NCBI GenBank assembly: GCA_964458335.1
Contig: CAYWIJ010000003.1
Location: 26,787 to 90,786, forward strand
Source: Aalborg-AAW-1 sp964458335
Lineage (GTDB): Bacteria > Patescibacteriota > Gracilibacteria > Absconditabacterales > Absconditicoccaceae
DNA: 64,000 bases
Reading direction: 5' to 3'
Below, one piece after another: positions 1-8,048 of the stretch. Position numbers and translations under genes: made by a program. Numbering within the stretch: position 1 is the first letter of the stretch; every line of letters starts with the position of its first letter. The notes beneath the pieces were generated by a model that made no database searches, had not been told where the DNA came from, and saw nothing but the letters and a program-made list of their open reading frames with translations.

Positions 1-1
1 C

Positions 2-1612
2 AAAGCAAAAGACACGCTGAAAGTAGCAAAGACACTTTTGAGAATGGGCATTTTGGAAAAGAATGTACGGAATTATACAAAAGCTAAGGAGAGCCTGTTC
101 ACAGCCCTTGATTTGATCGGGGAACAGCAACCTGATTTTCTGGAGAGTATTTATAATGATCTGGGAATTGTGTTTGACCATTTGGGAAATCTCAGCCAAT
201 CCATCCTGTATTATAAAAAATCGCTTACTCTTCGTCTTCAGTCCGGAGATAAAAGGCTCATCATCCAGTCACTGAATAATATAGCTACCACCTATAAGGA
301 TCATCAGAATTACGCAAATGCGGAAAAATATTTTGCACAGGCATTCAAATTTCCAAAATCAGAGTTAGAGAAATATCCTGATGAATATGCCCGTCTCATT
401 GATAACAGAGCACATCTGTATTTTTTAAAAGGCAATATGGATCAGATATTACCTGACTATCTTAAAGCACTTGAAATCAGAAAAAACAGTAAAATCCGTG
501 AAGGGATCATTATGAGCAATCTGCACTTAGCCCAGTATTACAGGCAAGTTCATAATTATAATTTTTCCGACGGATATGCAGAAGATGCTTATAAAGAATC
601 TTACGGGATGCAAAGTTTCAGAGATGCCTTAACGGCATTAAGTATAATCCGTGATAATGCAAAAAGCTCAGGAAATCTTTCCCGATCATTGGAATATGGA
701 AATCGCTACAATCTTCTCCTCAATAAACTGTTTGATCAGGAGATGAAGACGGAGGAGAAATTTGCAGATATCCGCTATGCAGCCAGTCAAAAAGAAAAAG
801 AAAACAAAAACCTCCGTTTACAAAATAAGGAACAACAGCTTCTTACCGAAAAAAGAAGGAAATACCTCTACATTGCCATCGGGCTGTTTGGGGTTATTGC
901 TTTGGCAGGGATTGGTTATATTCAGTTTTCACGGATGGAACAAAAGCAGAAAGAGCAAAAAGCGGAAAAAGAAATCATCAGCCTGTTGTTTGAAAGACAG
1001 GAAGCTGCGGAGCAAGCCAAGCACTTAGAGCAGGAAAGAATCTCCAATGACCTTCACGACAGCATTGCAGGGAAATTATCGGGATTGATGCTGAAACTTG
1101 ATACCATTGCCATTTCATCTCCTGCGGAAGTAAAGAAAAAATTAGCCCCTGCGGTAGAGCATGTAGATGTCATCCTTCAGGAACTTACTTCTATTGTTCA
1201 TGATATGAATGAACAGCAGATTATCAGTGTTACCTATCCTGTACTTATAGAGGAGATTGCCAAGAGCCAACTGTCGGAAAAAATATTATTTTCATTTTTT
1301 ATTGATCATTCCATAGATTGGGATAAAATATCCAATCAAATCAAGCTGGCTTTTTACTATATCATTCAGCAAGGTGTAAGAAACATCAATGAGCATTCAG
1401 GTGCATGCAGGGCATCCGTAGAAATCCGTTCAGAGGATAACATTATTTTTCTTGCTATTTCGGATAACGGGACAGGGTTTGGAAAAGAAAGTTCTTCAGG
1501 AATAGGTATTTCGGGAATGAGGAAACGCACACAAGAACTTGGAGGGAAACTGGAACTCCAATCAGAAAAAGATAAAGAAACGACTATCACTATTAAAATT
1601 CCATTGTCATGA
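2..1612 (+). CDS. TPR-containing sensor histidine kinase (5' truncated)
   Basis: The reading frame is open to the left window edge, so the N-terminus is missing; the first in-frame ATG is at 44. The visible part has TPR-like helical repeats (roughly the first 240 residues), a coiled coil, one membrane segment (around YLYIAIGLFGVIALAG), then a HisKA_3-type phosphoacceptor helix with NDLHDS (His codon 1055-1057) and an HATPase domain with N box NINEHSG, G1 ISDNGTGF and G2 GIGISGMRKR. This is the layout of flavobacterial TPR sensor kinases of the NarX/DesK class, which autophosphorylate and pass the phosphate to a partner regulator. TGA 1610-1612 overlaps the ATG of the regulator gene (ATGA), so the pair is translationally coupled. 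No UGA-Gly codon is present. If code 25 applied, the frame would run only nine codons further to TAG at 1637. Confidence 0.9.
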   Translation, partial: KAKDTLKVAKTLLRMGILEKNVRNYTKAKESLFTALDLIGEQQPDFLESIYNDLGIVFDHLGNLSQSILYYKKSLTLRLQSGDKRLIIQSLNNIATTYKDHQNYANAEKYFAQAFKFPKSELEKYPDEYARLIDNRAHLYFLKGNMDQILPDYLKALEIRKNSKIREGIIMSNLHLAQYYRQVHNYNFSDGYAEDAYKESYGMQSFRDALTALSIIRDNAKSSGNLSRSLEYGNRYNLLLNKLFDQEMKTEEKFADIRYAASQKEKENKNLRLQNKEQQLLTEKRRKYLYIAIGLFGVIALAGIGYIQFSRMEQKQKEQKAEKEIISLLFERQEAAEQAKHLEQERISNDLHDSIAGKLSGLMLKLDTIAISSPAEVKKKLAPAVEHVDVILQELTSIVHDMNEQQIISVTYPVLIEEIAKSQLSEKILFSFFIDHSIDWDKISNQIKLAFYYIIQQGVRNINEHSGACRASVEIRSEDNIIFLAISDNGTGFGKESSSGIGISGMRKRTQELGGKLELQSEKDKETTITIKIPLS

Positions 1613-2262
1613 AACGGCAGTACCACATTTTATTGGTAGAAGACCATCTTATTACTCTTGAAGCCTACAATGGAGTACTGGATCTTATGCCAAAGGATTT
1701 TATCATAACAGAAGCACAGAATATAGATGCTGCACTTGAAAAAGCAGAAAGGCAACCGACACTGCTTCCCTTTGATATTGCTTTTGTGGATATCCATCTT
1801 CCGAGAAGTGAATCGAGGAAAATTGATTCAGGCGAAGCGTTGGCTTTGGAGCTGAAAAAGAAATTTCCGGATATTAAGATCATTATTCCTACCCAATATA
1901 ACCAGCCCGATAGAATACGGTATATTGTGGATACCGTTCGCCCCGATGCGTTACTGCTGAAGGAAGAATTCAGGAGTGCTCAGATATGTCAGGCTGTTGA
2001 GATTGTTCTGACTGGTGGAATCTATTACAGCAGTAAGGTGGAATCGTTGCTCAGAAAAGCCCCTGCCGGGTTTGATGATTATGACCTGAAAATACTGAAC
2101 TGTATTGCCCGTGGTGTCAAAAATAAAGATATGCCACAAACCATTCCACTCTCTTTAAGAGCCATTGAAGACCGCAAAAGTATGCTGATCATAAAGCTCG
2201 GTGTACCTCCCAGAGATAATGAACGGCTTATTGCCATTGCCCGTGAAAAGGGACTGATTTAA
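1609..2262 (+). CDS. Response regulator, REC plus LuxR-type HTH
   Basis: 217 aa. The N-terminal receiver domain shows the acidic pocket (VEDH), the phospho-acceptor Asp in FVDIHLP, and the conserved Lys in LLLKEEF. The C-terminal 65 residues (from about LLRKAPAGFDDYDL through SLRAIEDRKSML) form a LuxR/GerE-like helix-turn-helix. It starts on the ATG that overlaps the kinase stop codon, so kinase and regulator form a two-component operon; it ends on TAA. The targets are unknown. The next operon begins 175 bp downstream after a promoter-like region with an unusual GTGGGAAA motif, which makes that promoter a candidate target (inference). Confidence 0.9.
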   Translation: MKRQYHILLVEDHLITLEAYNGVLDLMPKDFIITEAQNIDAALEKAERQPTLLPFDIAFVDIHLPRSESRKIDSGEALALELKKKFPDIKIIIPTQYNQPDRIRYIVDTVRPDALLLKEEFRSAQICQAVEIVLTGGIYYSSKVESLLRKAPAGFDDYDLKILNCIARGVKNKDMPQTIPLSLRAIEDRKSMLIIKLGVPPRDNERLIAIAREKGLI

Positions 2263-2340
2263 GTTTATGTAACAAGTTTTTTAGCTGCTTCTCTATAATT
2301 AGGAATTAGGGAAGTAGTTTTATTTTGGAAAAAACATAAA

Positions 2341-2388
2341 AAACGTGGGAAAACCACATTGAGGGGTTTACAGAACATTCTACTTTTG
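2341..2388 (+). promoter_or_regulatory. Putative Bacteroidetes-type promoter with AAACGTGGGAAA motif
   Basis: A 24-bp block starting AAACGTGGGAAAACCACA (2341-2364) recurs with few changes at 7587 ahead of another gene. Downstream, TACTTTTG at 2381-2388 matches the Bacteroidetes -7 consensus TAnnTTTG, and a TTG at 2359-2361, 19 bp upstream, fits the -33 element. The next start codon is at 2437. Promoter assignment is by pattern only. Confidence 0.5.
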
Positions 2389-2436
2389 GAAATATAATCA
2401 CTGTTACTTTTTTAGTAGCAGATAAAAATTACATTT

Positions 2437-2841
2437 ATGGAAGTATTATCGTTACAATTTGTCAGCCCCAGAGTACTCAATGAGCTCGGAATGGCACAAA
2501 TGATTGACTCTTCAAACTGGACACTGGAAGAAACAGGAGAAGGACTGGAACTGGACACCGGAGACTGGATGATCAGGTCAGGAGACACTCAGGCTGTCAT
2601 TGACAGATGGGAAGTCAACCAGACCACGCATGAAATGAGAATCAAATCCGGTACCGATACTGACGGCTTTGAGCCGTTGGACTACACTTTTGCCGTATCC
2701 ATGATTGGACAGGTAGGAAACAAAAAGAACTTGCAGGATTATCTGGACAGCCTTCAGAGAATTTTCCTTACGCCAAAAACGGAAGAGCCTGAGACACCAT
2801 CTGATGAAAGTAGCACCGAAAATATAGAAGAAAATGAGTGA
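2437..2841 (+). CDS. Hypothetical protein, first gene of AAA+/zinc-ribbon cluster
   Basis: 134 aa, acidic, with an acidic Glu/Thr/Ser-rich tail (EEPETPSDESS). No signal peptide or membrane segment and no family recognised. The ATG at 2437 follows an A/T-rich, SD-less leader typical of Bacteroidetes. The stop TGA (2839-2841) overlaps the next start by 8 bp, so it is probably co-translated with the following 258-aa protein. The position as first gene of a tight operon with an AAA+ ATPase suggests a partner or substrate adaptor (inference). Confidence 0.7.
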   Translation: MEVLSLQFVSPRVLNELGMAQMIDSSNWTLEETGEGLELDTGDWMIRSGDTQAVIDRWEVNQTTHEMRIKSGTDTDGFEPLDYTFAVSMIGQVGNKKNLQDYLDSLQRIFLTPKTEEPETPSDESSTENIEENE

Positions 2842-3610
2842 AAGAGTACAACATCCGATACAAACACGTCTCAAAGCATTTGACGATGTGTTCCATAATG
2901 TAATCATTTCATTGGAACGGCTGGAGCGGTTCCTTCTTGCAGAGGAATTATACGGGGAATTAGGGATTACTGCGGTGCAAAGCGAACGGGATCTTCACGA
3001 TGATGAAAAAAATCCTCCTACCATAAAACTTTTGTATGGAGAAACACAGTTGCAATGCTCTGCACTTTTCTACCAAACCAAATTCGATGACGAGGAACTA
3101 TTATACAAGACTGTGACCTATTTTCTAAAGGATTTACTGATGTGGTACGGCGGAAGAAATGAATCCATTTCGTTTGATGACGTGGACAGGTTCTTTATTC
3201 CTATTGTCAGTTCACTGGACAGACAGGTTCACGATGTAAGGCAGATTATGCAGACCGTCCATAAATATGTAAGGGATATTGACAATGACATCACTAAGTT
3301 CAGTGAAGAGGAAAAAGAGAAATCCATTCAGGAGGGCTTCGGAGCATGGTTGAGAGCTCAGGATATTGTGGAAAACCAGCACAAAGCCTTTATGGAAAAA
3401 GGAGAAGACGTGGTCTTTACCGTTCACCAAAGAGGAACGGTTGAAGAAGGATTACAAAGGCTTTACAATGCTTTCATAGAGCTTTACACTGAGAAAACTC
3501 CTCTGCTGTTTTTGGAGAACACACGAAAGAAATATCTTAAGGATATTGATTTTGATCCGGTGCATCTTTTATCTAACCATATTTTCAAGAATAGAACTAT
3601 CTCTGAATGA
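2834..3610 (+). CDS. Hypothetical protein, second gene of AAA+/zinc-ribbon cluster
   Basis: 258 aa, soluble and mostly predicted helical by composition, with many charged residues. No recognised domain. It overlaps the preceding gene by 8 bp and precedes the zinc-ribbon gene by 33 bp. It terminates at TGA 3608-3610. If TGA is decoded as Gly, the frame would run straight into the next ORF without a stop, giving a roughly 390-aa fusion, so TGA must act as stop here if the two proteins are separate. This is one of the best arguments that the first 6 kb still follows the standard code. Confidence 0.75.
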   Translation: MSERVQHPIQTRLKAFDDVFHNVIISLERLERFLLAEELYGELGITAVQSERDLHDDEKNPPTIKLLYGETQLQCSALFYQTKFDDEELLYKTVTYFLKDLLMWYGGRNESISFDDVDRFFIPIVSSLDRQVHDVRQIMQTVHKYVRDIDNDITKFSEEEKEKSIQEGFGAWLRAQDIVENQHKAFMEKGEDVVFTVHQRGTVEEGLQRLYNAFIELYTEKTPLLFLENTRKKYLKDIDFDPVHLLSNHIFKNRTISE

Positions 3611-3643
3611 AAATTATTGATTAACAATCTTAAAAAAATTATT

Positions 3644-4012
3644 ATGTCGTTAAGAAAAAAAACACAAAATGGATATACTTATTATGAATTGCATATAAGT
3701 TGTCCGGTTTGCAAAAGCAAGGGAGAACACACTCCTCAAACTTATTGGACACATCACCAATGTGGTGGGGTTATCTTTATGGGTGAAAACGCCTATTACC
3801 TTTGCGAAAATTGTAATCGGGAAACTCATGTAAGAGAATGGAAATATGGTTGTCCGAATCCCAATCATGGTTCCGGATCGGAGTCAGGATATGAATTCAT
3901 AGGAACTACATCCGGTGAGCTTGCCTCAGTCGTAGCCGTAGCAGGTCAGATGGTGAGTCAAGCCGGAATTGCATGGTTGCAAGCATTTTTAGCCAATATG
4001 GGCGAATTCTAA
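3644..4012 (+). CDS. Small zinc-ribbon-like protein A, flanks the AAA+ ATPase
   Basis: 122 aa from ATG 3644 (the frame is open further upstream but ATG follows an A-rich leader). Cysteine pairs CPVC and CENC plus CPNPNH, and a YWTHHQCGG segment, indicate a double metal-binding ribbon. The C-terminus is hydrophobic, small-residue rich, and ends with GIAWLQ. The same architecture (CPxC, YWxH, CGG, CxxC, Cys-Asn-His, GIAWLQ) appears in the protein encoded immediately after the ATPase, so the two are diverged paralogues bracketing it. The Gly/Ala-rich tail could be an interaction or membrane-inserting segment. Function unknown. Confidence 0.75.
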   Translation: MSLRKKTQNGYTYYELHISCPVCKSKGEHTPQTYWTHHQCGGVIFMGENAYYLCENCNRETHVREWKYGCPNPNHGSGSESGYEFIGTTSGELASVVAVAGQMVSQAGIAWLQAFLANMGEF

Positions 4013-4022
4013 AACCACCTGT

Positions 4023-6041
4023 ATGAATACTTGTTTAAAATTCATCAAAGGAGAATGGGTTCAAAAATTCCCAAAACAGACCGATGCACTTTGGGTAAGC
4101 GAATCCTGTTATCAATCTCTTATTCCCAAAGGATATAAAGGTGCAGCTTATGTCAGGGTTAGTTGCAAAGAACCACTAATGGAATTTACGTTGTTTTGTA
4201 AACTGGAGGCATTGTCCTCTCATTTTGATGACAATAAAGTTTTCATCTTACCATCCCTGTTATCAAAGAATGATTATTTTGATGAAAATACCCCTGTTGA
4301 AATAGAATACGTGAATATGCATGAGCTAAAGGAAGCTCAGTCCATTGTTCTGAAATTACCGGAAGACCTGGTAATGACATGGTCGGAAGATGAAAGCGAA
4401 TTTGCCAAACAACAATACAAAACCAAAAACAGGCTGGTACACTATGCCCAAAATGTTTTATTGCAAACCGGAACACAGAAATCCCGTTTCGCCACTATCA
4501 GCAAAATATTTCCTGTTACGGAAAGAAATGAAGCACTCAGGGTAACCGAAAATACGGTCATTACTTTGGAAGGATTACCTGAACACCAGCAAAAAGTCAT
4601 CGATTTTGAAAAGATAGGAGGGCTTGACCCGCTCATTCAAAGCATCAGGGAAATTATACAAGTTCCTTTGGTATATCCGCATCTGTTGGATAGATTCAAG
4701 ATCCAGACTCCGAAAGGCTTATTGTTATACGGACCTCCGGGTAACGGAAAAACGATGATAGCCAGAGCCATTGCCCATTCCTTAGGCTCCAAGTTTGTGT
4801 CCATTGAAGGACCCGAGCTCAACTCTAAATATGTGGGTGTAGCGGAACAAAGACTTCGTGAAAAGTTTGAAGAAGCATCGCAGTATAAGAACAGTGTTTT
4901 ATTCATCGACGAAATAGATGCCATTGCACGCAACCGGGATCACGACAATACCGAAAGCCACCAGATCGATACGGTTGCAACGCTGTTGAACTTAATGGAT
5001 GGGCTTCGTTCCGCTAAAGGTCTTTTTGTCATCGGAGCGACCAACCGATTGAATTCGGTAGACAGTGCCTTGAGGAGACCCGGACGTTTTGAGCTGGAAT
5101 ATGAGATTGGACTGCCCGACCAATCGGCAAGACTGGATATCCTGAAAAAAAATATTCCTCAGAACAATTCATCCATATTGGATGAATCCATCAGCGATAC
5201 TTTTATGGATTATCTCAGCGAAGTGACCAATGGCTATTCGGGAGCCGATATGGTTTCGCTTTACAGATTGTCTGTTATCAAAGCAATCAGAAGAAATCTT
5301 ATCATTGATTCCAATAATGGCAGAATTGAAGTGAATGAGGACAAACATCCTATCCGTCTACAGGTTTCCGATTTTCAGGAAACGCTTAAGGAAATAACCC
5401 CGACCTCTATGCGTGGAATCGATACAAGCAAAAAATCCGTTCCATGGGATGAGTTGATTATTTCAGATGAGAACCGTAAAAAACTTGAAACGCTTCATCA
5501 ATGGACTGAAAAAGCGTCAAAGTCAGATTTTACGGAACGCCTGCCTTTTATGAATGTTTTGGTAGAAGGCGAAGAAGGAAGTGGGAAAAGAGCCATTGCC
5601 CATTCATTTGCCAATCAGTTCCGGTATGAATTGATTGCTTTTGATCTGATGAATTATCTGTCCGTTCCGGTATTTGAAGCTATTTCCTATCTGGAAAACA
5701 AACTTCAGAGATGCAGACAGATCGCCCCATCCATCTTTTTTATAGAAAATTTAGAGTATCATCCTCAATCCGGATTATTGCTCTCCAAGTTAAAAGCCTC
5801 ACTCGGTCAAATCGGAAACAGGCAACCCGTCTTAGCTATGCTTGCAAAGACGAAAGATACCGGACAGTTCAAAATCACAGGTTTTGAATCGGTCATTGAA
5901 ATCCCCAATGCGGGAACGGATGATTTACAAATCTTAGCCCGGAAGCATAAAATTGATTCTTCAGATCTGGCTGAATGGGAAGGACTACCGGTAGGTGTTG
6001 TGATTGGGAAAATGGAAGAACTTTTAATTAAATCTTTATGA
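4023..6041 (+). CDS. Cdc48/Pex-like double AAA+ ATPase with degenerate second module
   Basis: 672 aa. Residues about 1-190 form an unrecognised N-terminal domain. The first classical AAA module begins near residue 198 (KIGGLDPLIQSI) with Walker A GPPGNGKT (237-244), Walker B LFIDEID (Asp-Glu 296-297), sensor 1 ATNR and an arginine finger region RRPGRFE, so it should hydrolyse ATP. A second module (about residues 480-672) keeps GEEGSGKR (516-523) but has Arg in place of Ser/Thr after the Walker Lys, and its Walker B is FFIEN, so it is probably inactive. The D1-active, D2-degenerate layout is typical of unfoldase/remodelling ATPases. It sits between two paralogous zinc-ribbon genes; its stop TGA overlaps the next ATG. 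Confidence 0.9.
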   Translation: MNTCLKFIKGEWVQKFPKQTDALWVSESCYQSLIPKGYKGAAYVRVSCKEPLMEFTLFCKLEALSSHFDDNKVFILPSLLSKNDYFDENTPVEIEYVNMHELKEAQSIVLKLPEDLVMTWSEDESEFAKQQYKTKNRLVHYAQNVLLQTGTQKSRFATISKIFPVTERNEALRVTENTVITLEGLPEHQQKVIDFEKIGGLDPLIQSIREIIQVPLVYPHLLDRFKIQTPKGLLLYGPPGNGKTMIARAIAHSLGSKFVSIEGPELNSKYVGVAEQRLREKFEEASQYKNSVLFIDEIDAIARNRDHDNTESHQIDTVATLLNLMDGLRSAKGLFVIGATNRLNSVDSALRRPGRFELEYEIGLPDQSARLDILKKNIPQNNSSILDESISDTFMDYLSEVTNGYSGADMVSLYRLSVIKAIRRNLIIDSNNGRIEVNEDKHPIRLQVSDFQETLKEITPTSMRGIDTSKKSVPWDELIISDENRKKLETLHQWTEKASKSDFTERLPFMNVLVEGEEGSGKRAIAHSFANQFRYELIAFDLMNYLSVPVFEAISYLENKLQRCRQIAPSIFFIENLEYHPQSGLLLSKLKASLGQIGNRQPVLAMLAKTKDTGQFKITGFESVIEIPNAGTDDLQILARKHKIDSSDLAEWEGLPVGVVIGKMEELLIKSL

Positions 6042-6343
6042 AAATAGAATTGTATATGTCTTGCCCCAAATGTCTCTCGGAAGGTTATAATACCTCACAT
6101 CAATACTGGAGACATATCTGGCCTTGCGGTGGAGTACTGACACTGGATGAATCAGCTAAAGTAAGCTGTAAAAAGTGCCATCGTGGGGGAAGGTTACTGG
6201 ATATGAAATTAAAGTGTGAAGAAAACAGGCATAGCTATAAAGTAACAACTATGGAAGGTTATGCGGCAGCCATCTCCACTTCCGCACATTTTGTGAACGG
6301 CGGCGGGATAGCATGGCTTCAAAATGTATTAATTAATGCGTAA
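6038..6343 (+). CDS. Small zinc-ribbon-like protein B, paralogue of protein A
   Basis: 101 aa. CPKC, YWRHIWPCGG, CKKC and CEENRH reproduce the metal-ligand pattern of the gene at 3644, and the tail again ends in a small-residue rich stretch with GIAWLQ. ATG overlaps the TGA of the ATPase gene (ATGA), implying translational coupling and probably a complex with the ATPase. Stop is TAA. No enzymatic motif is visible. Confidence 0.75.
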   Translation: MKIELYMSCPKCLSEGYNTSHQYWRHIWPCGGVLTLDESAKVSCKKCHRGGRLLDMKLKCEENRHSYKVTTMEGYAAAISTSAHFVNGGGIAWLQNVLINA

Positions 6344-6354
6344 ATAATTTAAAA

Positions 6355-6525
6355 ATGGGACAAATGAGCTTTAAAAAAAATTACTTTCTTTGGATTGCAG
6401 CAGCTGTTATATTCTTTTTCCTTTTTGCCGGTGAAGGAGATTTTTTCGGATCCTTATTAATGACCGGAATTATTATTGGTGTACTGTATCTGCTATTTAT
6501 TCTTTTAGCTAAATTATTCGGATAA
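6355..6525 (+). CDS. Small two-segment membrane protein
   Basis: 56 aa, starting 11 bp after the zinc-ribbon gene. After a basic N-terminus (SFKKNY) come two hydrophobic stretches (about 11-24 and 34-53) joined by a short acidic loop (GEGD), so it is likely a hairpin integral membrane protein. It is the last gene before a strong hairpin. Its place in the operon suggests it anchors or is the membrane effector of the ATPase cluster (inference). No family recognised. Confidence 0.6.
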   Translation: MGQMSFKKNYFLWIAAAVIFFFLFAGEGDFFGSLLMTGIIIGVLYLLFILLAKLFG

Positions 6526-6526
6526 A

Positions 6527-6559
6527 AAATCCCACTTCATTAGTAAAGAAGTGGGATTT
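6527..6559 (+). terminator. Hairpin terminator after the AAA+/zinc-ribbon operon
   Basis: Perfect 12-bp stem (6527-6538 with 6548-6559, AAATCCCACTTC) with a 9-nt loop, directly behind the stop codon of the small membrane protein. The palindromic ends supply A and U tracts on either strand, so it may also serve the convergent gene at 6587. Confidence 0.75.
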
Positions 6560-6586
6560 CCGGCGATTGACTTCACTCGAAGATCA

Positions 6587-6949
6587 TTATCTTTTGGTGC
6601 TTGCTTCAAGAGCCTTTCCGAACAGAATAACAGTGATTACTTCAGTCAAATCAGTCCTGTCTTCAGAAAGTTCACTGATGACTTTTTGGAGGGAGGATAG
6701 GCTTGGGTCTTTTACCAGCTGATCCTTAACACTTTCAAGGTACTCCATATCTGCATCACTGAATTCATACTTGACAAAAACAGGATGTGTTTTTTGTAAA
6801 TAGGCAAGATCCAATGAATTTTCATCATTTTCATTCTTGACCTCTCATTGGTCAGAAAGTGCCTGAGCGAGGTCTTGCGACATATTTATCTTTTCCTGAG
6901 TCGGGACAGATGAGTTTTGCTCTTCAGGCATAGTGTTGAATTTGTTCAT
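6587..6949 (-). CDS. Hypothetical protein with one in-frame UGA
   Basis: 120 aa if TGA at 6845-6847 is read as Gly; ATG at 6947-6949, stop TAA. With the standard code only the downstream 75 residues remain. Acidic, Gln/Ser-rich N-terminal third, no membrane segment, no recognised domain. It is the leftmost gene in the window that seems to need UGA as a sense codon, so it may mark the boundary between a standard-code and a code-25 portion. A nonsense mutation in a standard-code gene is the alternative. Confidence 0.55.
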
Positions 6950-7106
6950 GATAATTGCGATAAGAAATAAAACGCATTAGGATTATAACCTTATTTTTTA
7001 TTTTGTCAAACTTTTACAGACTTTTTTAAGAGAAATAAATAATCCTTGCATTTTCTATAAAACTGAGTAGAATATTCGGATTTCTTTATCTCATAATTTG
7101 TCCGAA

Positions 7107-7583
7107 ATGAACCTACTTCAAATAACTATTAAAGACCGAATGAACCAGACAGGTTACATTCAGGAAGACAACTTTTTCAATTCAGAGCCGATTGTTTTCG
7201 TAAAAAACGGGAAAGTATATCTGCATACTTTTAATTATTTAGTTCAGCAGTATTCCACGGAAAGTTATCTTGAGTTAAATGACCGGTGCATTCAATTCAA
7301 TAATCAATTTCAAAATGAAGCAGAGTCTCTGATAACAAAAGAACAAAAACAACGATTAGCCACGAACTGATGTGAAATTATTGACCATCAATTCAGTAAT
7401 CAGCAGTTGGAAATGGATTTCTATCCTGCCATAAAAGGATATTACGTCAAAGACGAGAAAAATAATCATTATATGCTGCTGAGCATTCAGCAATATAATT
7501 CTGAAGATTTTACAGGACTAAAAATGTTGAAATATACCCAGTCTTCCTTTTCTTTCACACATCAGGATAATTACATTAAATAG
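7107..7583 (+). CDS. Hypothetical protein with one in-frame UGA
   Basis: 158 aa from ATG 7107 to TAG, with TGA 7368-7370 as codon 88. After the TGA the frame stays open for 70 codons of normal-looking protein, which supports read-through as Gly; otherwise it is two short ORFs or a broken gene. The sequence has no signal peptide or recognised domain. A divergent AT-rich 157-bp spacer separates it from the minus-strand gene upstream. Confidence 0.55.
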
Positions 7584-7586
7584 TAT

Positions 7587-7611
7587 AAACGTGGGAAATC
7601 CGCAATGAAAA
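7587..7611 (+). promoter_or_regulatory. Second copy of the AAACGTGGGAAA motif
   Basis: AAACGTGGGAAATCCGCA matches the block at 2341 at most positions (differences fall mainly at the A/T, A/G and T/A sites of the CC-CA-TGA half). It lies 47-71 bp before the ATG at 7658, a spacing comparable to that of the first copy and its gene. The repeated, gene-proximal position suggests an operator or promoter element of one regulator. Confidence 0.45.
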
Positions 7612-7657
7612 ATGTTGATTATTGATTTTCTTTGTTGAACAAAAAAAAATAAAAATT

Positions 7658-7807
7658 ATGGCAAAAGGAAAATTATGTCCGCAATGTAAAAAAATGATTA
7701 TGTATGCATTGGAAGAAAAGTATTATTCAGCAGGAACTGAAATTGTGTATTACTGTAAGCCGTGTAATTTTAAAGAAAAAGTATTTGAAGATAAGTCTGC
7801 AAGATAG
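7658..7807 (+). CDS. Small zinc-binding protein
   Basis: 49 aa starting MAKGKLCPQC; two CxxC pairs (CPQC and CKPC) 30 residues apart make a single zinc ribbon. The ATG follows the sequence AAAAATT after an A-tract. Preceded by the shared GTGGGAAA motif, so it may be co-regulated with the AAA+ cluster. Ends on TAG. Function unknown. The following 241 bp to the Fic gene contain no convincing gene. Confidence 0.6.
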   Translation: MAKGKLCPQCKKMIMYALEEKYYSAGTEIVYYCKPCNFKEKVFEDKSAR

Positions 7808-8048
7808 CCAGGCATTTTTCTGGTATGTAAAAGTGCTGATACGGGAAGAATATGTTTCTTTGAACAGAAACAAAAAACGGTCGGAAATTGGAAACATCAA
7901 TACCGAAAAAAGCAACGGAACAGAAATTTGGAATGGAGCATAGTGTACGGTAACAGTAGGCTATTAACTTTGAATTGGTGTGTCTCTTTATATATCAGCT
8001 TTAACTATAGCAGTGAAACCAAAAGTTTGACGAAATAGATAGTTAAAA

